In this document: in pieces, positions 17,171 to 22,693 of the stretch
Position numbering within the stretch: position 1 is the stretch's first letter
Layout: each line of letters begins with the position of its first letter
Assembly: GCA_934654605.1 (NCBI GenBank)
Contig: CAKUGH010000019.1
Coordinates: 1 to 24,767 of the forward strand
Length of the DNA stretch: 24,767 nucleotides
Direction of reading: 5' to 3'
Source of the DNA: an uncultured Collinsella sp.
GTDB lineage: Bacteria; Actinomycetota; Coriobacteriia; Coriobacteriales; Coriobacteriaceae
The notes under the pieces: generated by a model
Told to the model about the DNA's origin: nothing
Seen by the model: only the letters and a program-made list of their open reading frames with translations
Databases searched by the model: none
Program-made: the position numbers and the translations under genes

Positions 17171-17511
17171 GATGCTCAATCTTGAAACCGAACCTCTCCT
17201 CAATCGCCCGAAACAGCCTGTCCTCGTTGCCGCCGTAAAGCCTTTGGATCCTAAGGTACTTCACCTCATCGACATTATAGGACGCATCCGGCTCGGAAAC
17301 CTTCTCGAACGTGTAGATACTTCCATCGTGAGCTGCGATTATCCCCATCTCGCAGCCCTTGCCGCCGACCGCCAAAAGGTCAGCCGCGCTAGGGATGCCA
17401 GAGGCCGGGTGGTTGTGGAGCAGCACTACGCGCCGACCGTCCCCGATTGCCGCCTCGACCTTCTTGCCGAACTTCGCCGGAGGGACCACGGTGCTGCCGA
17501 CGGTCGAGTTA
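17163..17511 (-). CDS. JAB/MPN-motif protein, 5'-truncated by the CRISPR array
   Basis: About 115 codons remain. The frame enters from the repeat at 17512 with NSTVGSTVVPPAKFGKKVE and continues to FGFKIEHHE. The core VVLLHNHPASGIPSAADL matches the His-x-His ... Ser-x-x-Asp zinc motif of JAB/JAMM metalloproteases, which also occurs at the C-terminus of phage head-morphogenesis or minor capsid proteins; I infer the latter type of source. The catalytic glutamate that lies N-terminal to the motif in this family is likely missing with the lost 5' end. The apparent longer frame into the array translates only repeats and is not part of the gene. Confidence 0.65.
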
Positions 17512-18210
17512 CTGCTCCCCGCACGCGCGGGGATGATCCCACCGACGTTCTGAGGCAGTCCAGAATCGAGCTCTGCTCCCCGCACGCGCGGGGATGATCC
17601 CCCCAACAGCTCGCGCGAGGTGGTGAGCAGCGACTGCTCCCTGCACACGCGGGGATGATCCCATCTTGCGGAACACACGCGAGGGCGAGTGGATCTGCTC
17701 CCCGCACACGTGGGGATGATCCGACCCTCATGGAGTCGGTCGTCGCGTCAAATGACTGCTCCCCACACACACGGGGATGTTCCCTTCAAGAAGGTCATCC
17801 AAGGCGCACAGACGCTCTGCTCCCCGCACGCGCGGGGATGATCCCGGCACCAAGACGTTCGAGGTCCGCAAGAACGACTGCTCCCCGCACACGCGGGGAT
17901 GATCCCTCCGAGCACGTCTACGTCGGGACCACCTACACCTGCTCCCCGCACACGCGGGGATGATCCCGAGGTATTGCACAATGAGGCCGGACCGGTCGTG
18001 TGCTCCCCGCACGCGCGGGGATGATCCCAAAATGGATATGTACAGAATAGATAAATACGCATGTCCCCGCACGCGCGGGGATGATCCCAACGAAGGCATG
18101 GTCAACACCGGCGGCAACGTGTGCTCCCCGCACATGTGGGGATAATCCCTGCCGCCTCGCCATTTCCAAATGGAACAGGAAATGCTCCCCGTGCGCGCGG
18201 GGATGATCTG
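17512..18210 (+). CRISPR. CRISPR array, trailer block: 12 repeats, 11 spacers
   Basis: Same repeat, orientation and 61-base period as the first block. From the third repeat on, copies drift: the loop becomes ACAC in several, one copy (17756) has CCCCAC/ACGGGG with a broken stem base and GTTCCC at its end, the copy at 17695 ends in G, that at 18000 starts with G, that at 18061 has lost one base (28 long), and the last (18182) reads ATGCT...ATCTG. Many of the stem changes keep pairing through G-U. Progressive decay marks this as the oldest, leader-distal end. Spacers here are 32 bases. Confidence 0.98.
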
Positions 18211-18522
18211 GACAGTGGAAAAACCGCACAATTTGGAATGAGCGTTCCTTGTGCGGGGACCTGCTTGTGGTTGTTCTCCGCCGTTGCGCCGCCGCTTATC
18301 AGCCTAATAACTGAACGTTGTGGTCCGCGTGTTCGCGACGTTTTGGGACAGCGCTGGTCTAGCTGGTTATCAAACCCGCGGTGGTTTCATCTGATGTCGC
18401 TGCTCATAATGGGGCGTGCGGTATGCGTCCGGCCGCGCCGTGTACCTATTGAAAGTCGATCCGCGTGTGTACGCCGTCTTTTGCTGGCGGGTCGTACGGC
18501 GGCCATCTGTGGTGGTGTGGCC
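18211..18522. other. Gene-free spacer downstream of the array
   Basis: No credible gene on either strand; the plus-strand open frame that crosses it starts inside a CRISPR repeat. At 18243-18265 the sequence CGTTCCTTG-TGCGGGGACCTG, exactly one 61-base period after the last repeat, may be a further decayed repeat with an internal deletion. The rest shows no terminator, promoter or known RNA that I can support. Confidence 0.4.
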
Positions 18523-18572
18523 GTAGATGTAAATTAACGGTGGAGCGGCTGCAAAAGAGCCGTCTTACTGGG

Positions 18573-18578
18573 TAGAAT
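18573..18578 (+). promoter_or_regulatory. Candidate -10 for the small RNA of copy 1
   Basis: TAGAAT, followed after 10 bases by GCCGCGGAACCCGC. The equivalent in copy 2 is TAAAAT at 19635-19640, and the facing promoter on the minus strand uses the same TAGAAT at about the same distance from the same motif. No clear -35 is visible. Confidence 0.4.
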
Positions 18579-18584
18579 CAGGTT

Positions 18585-18676
18585 GTGCCGCGGAACCCGC
18601 TCCTTGGTCGGTCAACTTCGAAAGCGCGGGCAACGCAGGTATTATCGTCTAAGGGTCGGTTGCAGCCGGCCCTTTT
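18585..18676 (+). ncRNA. Predicted structured small RNA, copy 1
   Basis: About 92 bases between the TAGAAT box and an intrinsic terminator. CCCGC (about 18596-18600) can pair with GCGGG (about 18626-18630), enclosing a 25-base region that differs strongly between the two copies, while the flanking motif is conserved. No open frame with a start fits. It runs toward, and ends about 20 bases short of, the 3' end of the minus-strand 30-codon ORF, the geometry of 3'-overlapping antitoxin RNAs. Start and end are inferred. Confidence 0.45.
18651..18676 (+). terminator. Intrinsic terminator of the small RNA, copy 1
   Basis: AAGGGTCGG / CCGGCCCTT with a 6-base loop, then TT. Copy 2 has a different but equally paired stem at 19715-19744, so base pairing is conserved through sequence change. 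Confidence 0.65.
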
Positions 18677-18698
18677 ATATGACTCCCTTCGCTATCCG

Positions 18699-18791
18699 TT
18701 ACTGCTTATATTCCCGCCAGATCGAGTAGAGGTTCCGGGCAGTGCCGGTTGCATACATCGAGAGGCGCAGGATTTCAAGAAACAAGTTCAT
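18699..18791 (-). CDS. 30-aa peptide, candidate type I toxin-like, copy 1
   Basis: The frame encodes 30 residues, starting MNLFLEILRLSMY and ending ARNLYSIWREYKQ before TAA. It has a hydrophobic, amphipathic N-terminal half and a basic aromatic C-terminus, consistent with a membrane-active helix. GGGGTGA ends 6 bases before the ATG. Copy 2 differs by three bases, changing Ala14 to Val and Thr16 to Ile. Both copies keep start, stop and ribosome binding site. The upstream GTG within the ribosome binding site is a less likely start. Too short for usual gene callers. Function is inferred only from size, duplication and the opposing RNA; it may instead be a regulatory peptide. Confidence 0.5.
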   Translation of the reverse strand: MNLFLEILRLSMYATGTARNLYSIWREYKQ

Positions 18792-18851
18792 AGGCTTCAC
18801 CCCAATCGGAGATCGGAGCGTTGCCCGCAGGCGGATTCCGCGGCGGTCATA

Positions 18852-18857
18852 ATTCTA
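18852..18857 (-). promoter_or_regulatory. Candidate -10 for the 30-aa ORF, copy 1
   Basis: TAGAAT on the minus strand, then GCCGCGGAATCCGC and GCGGGCAACGC in a conserved leader of about 55 bases before the ATG. The same box and motif head the facing small RNA. No -35 match is obvious. Confidence 0.4.
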
Positions 18858-18929
18858 TTCTAAAGGCCGTGACAGGGGATATCCGACTCCTGTTTGGGGC
18901 AGTGTCGATCTGGCTGGTACTCAATCGAA

Positions 18930-19295
18930 ATGACGCGAGAGATGAGGTTGGATGCCATCGACGAGTACGATATCGTTGAGTTTATCGGTTGTGTAGACGG
19001 TGAAGAGGGGCGGCGTTGTTCTGCCTATTTCCATTGTCGTGACATCGCTCCCCATGAAATGAGCTTCTTCGATGGCTGCGATTTTTGTCAGCAGATTATT
19101 GATGGCAAGCACTGTTGGGATATGTACGGCTGGGTCGTCCCGAACGAGCTTGTGCATAAGTTCGAGCCTGTATGGATTGAAAACGACAATGTAGAGCTCG
19201 AAAAATACTATTACGTCTGCGCGAGCTGGGAGGACCGCAACGGCCAGCCCTATGCCGTAGTCGACGGCAACCTCTCTGAGGAGGCCTATGCATGA
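18930..19295 (+). CDS. Hypothetical acidic Cys/aromatic-rich protein
   Basis: Product of 121 aa from the ATG at 18930, beginning MTREMRLDAIDEYDIVEF and ending GNLSEEAYA. It is acidic, with several Cys, Trp, Tyr and His residues (FHCRDIAPHEM, FDGCDFCQQ, GKHCWDMYGW), and no signal peptide or membrane helix. No family recognised. No Shine-Dalgarno is visible; the TACTCAAT about 8 bases before the ATG could be a -10 of a leaderless transcript. The frame is open back to a TTG at 18894 within the repeated element, which I consider non-coding. ATG 18942 is an alternative. It lies between the two copies of the duplicated element and is followed by a strong terminator. Confidence 0.6.
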   Translation: MTREMRLDAIDEYDIVEFIGCVDGEEGRRCSAYFHCRDIAPHEMSFFDGCDFCQQIIDGKHCWDMYGWVVPNELVHKFEPVWIENDNVELEKYYYVCASWEDRNGQPYAVVDGNLSEEAYA

Positions 19296-19584
19296 TTACC
19301 CTGCGCTGGGCATCAGGTGTCTCCTGTCACCATCAAACCAGTCTCCCAGGACTGATAAGATGAAGTGGCTTGGCGGTTCCGCCCTGGACTCGGTTCGGGG
19401 TTGGAACCGTCTTCTTTACTTACTTGGTTTCGCTGTGCCGCTGCTCTCTGATGAGATAATATGCTGGTAAAGGACGCGCACCCTGGTTAAGAACCGAGGC
19501 CCGCGTCCTTTTCAGTTTCTCGGCTGCCCTGTCAGCATCTATGACGTTCAGGCTATCGATGGCTCTGAGTTTTAGCTTGGGGCG
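19296..19584. other. Non-coding gap with a terminator
   Basis: No supported gene; a short plus-strand frame (19288-19470) has no ribosome binding site and no similarity. TAATAT at about 19457-19462 resembles a -10 but lacks a -35. The terminator at 19469-19513 is the only clear signal. Confidence 0.5.
19469..19513 (+). terminator. Intrinsic terminator downstream of 18930-19295
   Basis: AAAGGACGCG / CGCGTCCTTT outer stem, with inner CCTGGTT / AACCGAGG arm, followed by TTTT. It is long and well paired, and lies about 175 bases after the preceding stop codon. Confidence 0.75.
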
Positions 19585-19601
19585 GTAGATGTAAATAAAC
19601 G

Positions 19602-19630
19602 GTGGAGCGGCTGCAAAAGAGCCGCTCCAC
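19602..19630 (+). other. Hairpin at the left end of element copy 2
   Basis: GTGGAGCGGCT / AGCCGCTCCAC, 11 bp, with loop GCAAAAG. On the minus strand it is followed by CGTTTATTTAC and might terminate the 30-aa ORF transcript. In copy 1 (18539-18567) the changes keep most pairs as G-U only in plus-strand RNA, so a plus-strand role is also possible. Confidence 0.5.
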
Positions 19631-19646
19631 TGGGTAAAATCAGGTT

Positions 19647-19744
19647 GTGCCGCGGAACCCGCTCCTCAGCTACTCAAACTTCGGAGACGCGGGCAACGCA
19701 GGTACAGACGTCTTAAGGGGGCCGGGTGCAACCGGTCCCCTTTT
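19647..19744 (+). ncRNA. Predicted structured small RNA, copy 2
   Basis: About 98 bases from TAAAAT (19635-19640) to the terminator. It starts with GCCGCGGAACCCGC, continues with a copy-specific stretch in which CTCC can pair with GGAG, then GCGGGCAACGC. The difference from copy 1 is concentrated in the loop region, as expected for paralogous RNAs with separate targets. Ends are inferred. Confidence 0.45.
19715..19744 (+). terminator. Intrinsic terminator of the small RNA, copy 2
   Basis: AAGGGGGCCGG / CCGGTCCCCTT with loop GTGCAA, ending in TTTT. Compared with copy 1 the stem is two pairs longer and has compensating changes. Confidence 0.7.
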
Positions 19745-19765
19745 CATGACTCCCTTCGCTATCCG

Positions 19766-19858
19766 TTACTGCTTATATTCCCGCCAGATCGAGTAGAGGT
19801 TCCGGGCAATGCCGGTCACATACATCGAGAGGCGCAGGATTTCAAGAAACAAGTTCAT
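19766..19858 (-). CDS. 30-aa peptide, candidate type I toxin-like, copy 2
   Basis: Same frame length, start, stop and ribosome binding site (GGGGTGA) as copy 1. Residues 14 and 16 are Val and Ile instead of Ala and Thr; all others are identical (for example LFLEILRLSMY and NLYSIWREYKQ). The conservation of an intact 31-codon frame in both copies, next to stretches that have drifted, supports that it is translated. Function unknown; see copy 1. Confidence 0.5.
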   Translation of the reverse strand: MNLFLEILRLSMYVTGIARNLYSIWREYKQ

Positions 19859-19918
19859 AGGCTTCACCCCAATCGGAGATCAGAGCGTTGCCCGCAGGCG
19901 GATTCCGCGGCGGTCATA

Positions 19919-19924
19919 ATTCTA
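19919..19924 (-). promoter_or_regulatory. Candidate -10 for the 30-aa ORF, copy 2
   Basis: TAGAAT on the minus strand, in the same position as in copy 1 although the sequence just upstream has diverged. Conservation stops at this box, which suggests that it is the functional edge of the transcript region. Confidence 0.4.
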
Positions 19925-19996
19925 CCTCACGGGCCGCGGCGGGGGGGTATCTGATCCCTGTTTTGGGGCGATGTCCATCAGCATGGATGACCGGGC

Positions 19997-20002
19997 TATA
20001 AT
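19997..20002 (+). promoter_or_regulatory. Perfect -10 box TATAAT ahead of 20062
   Basis: TATAAT preceded by GGGC, 60 bases upstream of the ATG at 20062. The best -35 candidate, TGTCCA at 19972-19977, is weak and 19 bases away. Confidence 0.45.
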
Positions 20003-20061
20003 CACGCCATATTCTGGAGTTGGAATGCCGCTGGGGATACGAGCGGGAATCGAGGGGGCGG

Positions 20062-20268
20062 ATGGAAAGGCTCAATGAAGAGCAAGCGGCGCTGCTGTCT
20101 TCCATGGGGCTGCCGTTTTCGTTCGATAAGATGACAGATGACGAGCTGATGGCCGTTGAGGACGCGCTTGCCGACGAGATGCAGATGAACGGCCTGAACG
20201 ATGCGGGCGACGGGCTGAACGAGCGCGGCGAGTTGTGTCGCTCGATCATCGTGGCGATGCCGGACTAG
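20062..20268 (+). CDS. Small acidic hypothetical protein
   Basis: Product of 68 aa, beginning MERLNEEQAALLSSMGLPF and strongly acidic (DDELMAVEDALADEM), predicted helical, no membrane segment. No family recognised. ATG 20062 was chosen because GAGGGGG lies just upstream; an earlier ATG at 20020 has no ribosome binding site. It converges on the ADP-ribosylglycohydrolase gene with 51 bases between and follows element copy 2, as the 18930 gene follows copy 1. Confidence 0.55.
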   Translation: MERLNEEQAALLSSMGLPFSFDKMTDDELMAVEDALADEMQMNGLNDAGDGLNERGELCRSIIVAMPD

Positions 20269-20319
20269 TCAACGCATTTCTGGTGGCGATTTCCGATCCA
20301 TTTCTTCTGAAGAGGCGAC

Positions 20320-21108
20320 CTAAAACAAACACCGCTCAATTAGGTCCTTGCCGCGTAGGACATCGATCCATTCCTGCGGAATTGCGTCGATGCCGTATGC
20401 CGTGCCTGCGAGGGCGCCTGCGACGGCTGCGGTGGTGTCGGTGTCGTCGCCCAGGTTGACGGCAGCAAGCACGCACTCTTCGTAGCTGTTGGTGTTGACG
20501 AAGCACCAGATGGCGGCCTTAAGCGTGTCGCGCACGAAGCCGCCGGACCTGATTTCGTGCTCGGGCGCGTTATTCAGGTGGAGTGCCCATTCGGGGAGCA
20601 CGTCGTTCATCACGCCCCTTATCAGCTCGACAAATATGACGCATGCTTCGGTCGACGTTTTATGGGCGTGCGTGATTGCTGAGACCGCGCAGATCTCTTC
20701 GTCCGTCGCGTCGGTGAACGCAAGAGGTGCGATGCGCATGAGCGAGCCGTTACCGTTGTCGCGTTCGCCGGAGCCTCCTTTGCCGGAGCGAAGTGCGCGG
20801 GCAGTCGTGCCGCCGTAGTCGAAAACGCCGTCGATCGTATAGTCGCCACGAGCAATCCAGCATACGAACTTGTCGCGCATGTCTGCGGTGTCGATGTGCC
20901 CATGCTCCCTAATCGAGTCGCAGGTAGCAAGCGTCATGGACGTGTCATCGCTCCAGGTACCCGCGGGTTGCCCATGCGTGCCGCAACCGATCATGTCGGT
21001 GCATTCGAACGTGCCACGGGGCCTGAACTCGTAGGGAACGCCCAGTGCGTCGCCGACGGCGAGCCCGTAAATGCAGTCGCGTAGCGTTGCCTTTGATGTC
21101 TCTGCCAT
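20320..21108 (-). CDS. ADP-ribosylglycohydrolase (DraG/ARH) family protein
   Basis: Product of 262 aa, cytoplasmic. Enzymes of this family remove ADP-ribose from modified proteins, nucleic acids or small molecules using two Mg2+ ions. All signature blocks are present: GLAVGDALGVPYEF (15-28), the metal-binding WSDDTSM (52-58), GNGSLMRIAPLAF (119-131) and the second metal site GDDTDTTAAVAGALAG (220-235). Family length is about 250-350 aa, so it is complete. The ATG at 21108 was chosen because GGAGGAG lies 6 bases upstream; the longer open frame to 21210 has no ribosome binding site. Substrate cannot be told: no ADP-ribosyltransferase gene is adjacent. It appears monocistronic. Confidence 0.92.
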   Translation of the reverse strand: MAETSKATLRDCIYGLAVGDALGVPYEFRPRGTFECTDMIGCGTHGQPAGTWSDDTSMTLATCDSIREHGHIDTADMRDKFVCWIARGDYTIDGVFDYGGTTARALRSGKGGSGERDNGNGSLMRIAPLAFTDATDEEICAVSAITHAHKTSTEACVIFVELIRGVMNDVLPEWALHLNNAPEHEIRSGGFVRDTLKAAIWCFVNTNSYEECVLAAVNLGDDTDTTAAVAGALAGTAYGIDAIPQEWIDVLRGKDLIERCLF

Positions 21109-21306
21109 GTATGACTCCTCCTGTGTCGAGCGATTAAGGATGTGCCGAATTTGTCTTCCTCCGCAATGGTGTATCTGTTGACTTAACGATAAGGCCTCGC
21201 GCGGACACAAATCCAGATGCCTCCAACCGCCTTCGCGTGGGGGTCTCGGAATGACTAAAATGAGGAGTCAAAGGTGGTTTGCGCGAGCCCATGGGGAGTG
21301 ACGGGC

Positions 21307-21576
21307 ATGGACAACAACACGCTGCTGTTCCAGGACAAGGGTTCTGGCAGATTTAAAGACGTCAAGATCTACCCCAACCGTATCGAGGTGCTCAAGAAGG
21401 GCACATTTGGTGGCAAGCACACCGAGATTGTCTACCTTAAGGACATCACGGGGGTCAACAGGATCAAGGGTCGCGATGTTTTCCTGCGCAATCGGCTGTT
21501 GACTGCCTGCGTCTTTAGCCTGAGCAGCCGCGCGAAGGCGCAGGAATTCGTGGGCACTCTGAACATGGTGATGTGA
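21307..21576 (+). CDS. Small PH-like domain protein
   Basis: Product of 89 aa, starting MDNNTLLFQDKGSGRFKDV. The beta-strand-rich pattern (VKIYPNRIEVLKKG, HTEIVYLKDITGV, ACVFSLSSRAKAQEFVGTL) resembles the short bacterial PH-like domains that occur alone or fused to SHOCT modules; this is a fold-level impression only. No signal peptide or membrane helix. ATG 21307 is preferred because GGGGAGTG lies upstream; the frame extends to a GTG at 21274. TAAAAT at about 21257 could be a -10 but no -35 fits. Confidence 0.6.
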   Translation: MDNNTLLFQDKGSGRFKDVKIYPNRIEVLKKGTFGGKHTEIVYLKDITGVNRIKGRDVFLRNRLLTACVFSLSSRAKAQEFVGTLNMVM

Positions 21577-21593
21577 CCGGGCGCTTTCGGACA

Positions 21594-21634
21594 CAAAAAC
21601 CGGGATGCAAGGAGTCGCACCTTGCATCCCGGTT
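21594..21634 (-). terminator. Intrinsic terminator for the lipoprotein gene
   Basis: Perfect 15-bp stem (21598-21612 with 21620-21634) and 7-base loop, followed on the minus strand by TTTTT. The plus strand has no T-run after the stem but the hairpin may also help to end the 21307 transcript. Confidence 0.88.
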
Positions 21635-21669
21635 GAGCTAAAACGGCGCTGCTGCATGCCGTTGGAGCT

Positions 21670-22263
21670 TTAGCGCTTGATCTCGATGTCGTCGAGCTTG
21701 ACGTCCATGGCCTCGGTCTTGGCCTCGGCGATGTCATCGGCAAACTCAAGGGACTTCATCATGGTCTCGACGGCGTCCTTGTGCTCTTCGACGTTGTCGA
21801 TACGCACGTACACACTGCCGCCGCCCGCCTCGGTGAAGTACTCGGTCGTCACGCCGCCCGAATGAGTGTAGGAAGCGTTGCGCCAGGTCTTGCCGTTGTA
21901 CTTGACGGGATCGTTCTCGGTCCACTCAAAGCTGGCATTCCATTTGGCCTCGTAGTCGAACAGTTCGTCGGCGTTCTTGTCGGGGTCGAAGACGGGAATG
22001 AAGCGGTCGCTGGCGTGCTCGCTCTCGGTGAACTTAAACTGGGCCCTGTCGGCGGTATCGCCGGCGATGTCGGTGATCTCGACGCCCTCGGGGACCTCGA
22101 CCTTAAACCAGATGAAGTCGGTCCTCATATCCACGGCTGGCTTTTCCGCGCCGCCGCCACCGCCACTGCCGGCAGCACCGCCACTTCCGCCGCAGCCCAC
22201 CAGGGCAACTGCGGCAAAGAGACTCAAGCAGAGGGTGAGAATCGCAAAGGCCTTCTTTTTCAT
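21670..22263 (-). CDS. Predicted lipoprotein
   Basis: Product of 197 aa. The N-terminus is a lipoprotein signal: MKKK, a hydrophobic stretch FAILTLCLSLFAAVA, and lipobox LVGC with the lipidated Cys at about residue 24. A Gly/Ser linker leads to an outer domain (about 45-190) with WFKVEVPEGVEITD, FEWTENDPVKYNGKTW and a C-terminal helix. The same kind of outer domain appears in the zinc-ribbon membrane protein at 22694-23533 (about IPNRFEMED onward), though similarity is weak. GAGGAGGA lies 8 bases upstream of the ATG. Function unknown. Confidence 0.82.
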   Translation of the reverse strand: MKKKAFAILTLCLSLFAAVALVGCGGSGGAAGSGGGGGAEKPAVDMRTDFIWFKVEVPEGVEITDIAGDTADRAQFKFTESEHASDRFIPVFDPDKNADELFDYEAKWNASFEWTENDPVKYNGKTWRNASYTHSGGVTTEYFTEAGGGSVYVRIDNVEEHKDAVETMMKSLEFADDIAEAKTEAMDVKLDDIEIKR

Positions 22264-22335
22264 GGTCGTGTCCTCCTCGATCTGTAACCGCCCATGGATT
22301 ACCTGCCTTTACTGTACGCGCGGACGGCTCGCTAG

Positions 22336-22354
22336 GGTGGGCCATGTGTCCCAT
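22336..22354 (+). repeat. 19-base intergenic direct repeat, copy 1
   Basis: GGTGGGCCATGTGTCCCAT. An identical copy lies at 22528-22546, 192 bases downstream, and a shorter GGTGGGCC occurs near 22573. Within it GGGCCATGTGTCCC is an imperfect dyad, so it may bind a regulator. Confidence 0.75.
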
Positions 22355-22527
22355 TCTGGGGGCCGGATTTGCGCCGATAAGTGGCAATATATGCGGACGC
22401 AAGAGAGGGGAGGGCCGACGCTGCCGACCCTCCCCGGGGTTGGGCGCCCGCGCTTTTAATGGAACGAGTGCGCGGACGTGCGTGGAGCCTTGTATGCCCC
22501 AGTTTGCGCTGCTGGGGAGTCTCGAAA

Positions 22528-22546
22528 GGTGGGCCATGTGTCCCAT
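22528..22546 (+). repeat. 19-base intergenic direct repeat, copy 2
   Basis: Second exact copy of the 19-mer at 22336-22354, about 150 bases before the ATG of the zinc-ribbon membrane protein. Confidence 0.75.
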
Positions 22547-22693
22547 GTTTGCATGTGCGGGCTTGCCGCAAGGTGGGCCTGGCGCTGGGCAAGCGTGCGG
22601 CTTGGTTGATGCTCCCAATGTTGCGCAACAGCGATGCCGGCTTAAGGTTTTAGACTTTGCTGTGACAAAAGCTAAACCACGAAAGGTCGAACG

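Larger units (their letters stand above)
16790..17511. mobile_element. 722-bp phage-like DNA embedded in the CRISPR array
   Basis: Between the repeats starting at 16761 and 17512 there are 722 bases instead of 32. The segment starts and ends exactly at repeat borders. It has phage-type organisation on the minus strand: a 5'-truncated gene with a JAB motif, a complete small gene overlapping it, a terminator, and a 3'-truncated start of a next gene with its own ribosome binding site. No transposase, terminal inverted repeat or target duplication was seen. Two explanations fit: homologous recombination between phage DNA and two spacers taken from that phage, replacing what lay between, or capture of one abnormally long spacer. 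The first is favoured because Cas1-Cas2 measures spacer length. Confidence 0.75.
18523..18907. repeat. Duplicated small-peptide/small-RNA element, copy 1
   Basis: Direct repeat of the element at 19585-19977, about 390 bases, starting GTAGATGTAAA. Identity is near-complete from the 30-codon ORF through its leader (about 18690-18857), lower in the left part and weak in the last 50 bases. The left and right parts of each copy contain an inverted pair of the same motif: GCCGCGGAAYCCGC followed by GCGGGCAACGC, each preceded by a TAGAAT-type -10. No transposase or target duplication was seen, so tandem duplication or a non-autonomous mobile unit are both possible. Confidence 0.85.
19585..19977. repeat. 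Duplicated small-peptide/small-RNA element, copy 2
   Basis: Second direct copy of the element at 18523-18907, 1062 bases downstream, in the same orientation. It keeps the left hairpin (perfect here), the small RNA with terminator, the 30-codon ORF with its ribosome binding site, and the leader with the inverted motif. The left RNA loop region and the right-hand end have diverged most; the ORF and its leader least (one difference in about 57 leader bases). Confidence 0.85.
22264..22693. other. Gene-free region between divergent genes
   Basis: It holds the 5' regions of both flanking genes, a GC-rich hairpin without T-run (GGGGAGGG / CCCTCCCC at about 22408-22436) and two copies of a 19-base direct repeat. 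Open frames crossing it have no ribosome binding site and no recognisable similarity. Confidence 0.5.

Noticed and set aside
16790..17511. Insertion sequence or integron cassette inside the array
   Set aside because: No transposase, terminal inverted repeats, target-site duplication or attC-like structure; gene fragments are cut at both ends, which does not suit an autonomous element.
13949..17770. Many minus-strand (and some plus-strand) open frames of 60-220 codons with recurring SSPRVRGA, IIPARAGS and DHPRACGEQ
   Set aside because: They are translations of the CRISPR repeat in its three frames, kept open by the lack of stops in the repeat; the 61-base period shifts the frame each time. 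Not genes.
18121..18537. Plus-strand 138-codon open frame after the array
   Set aside because: It starts inside a decayed repeat, crosses the last spacers, has no ribosome binding site and its composition is unlike neighbouring proteins.
18585..18863. Plus-strand 92-codon open frame in element copy 1
   Set aside because: The frame is not kept in copy 2, where indels break it, while the opposite-strand 30-codon ORF is kept intact in both.
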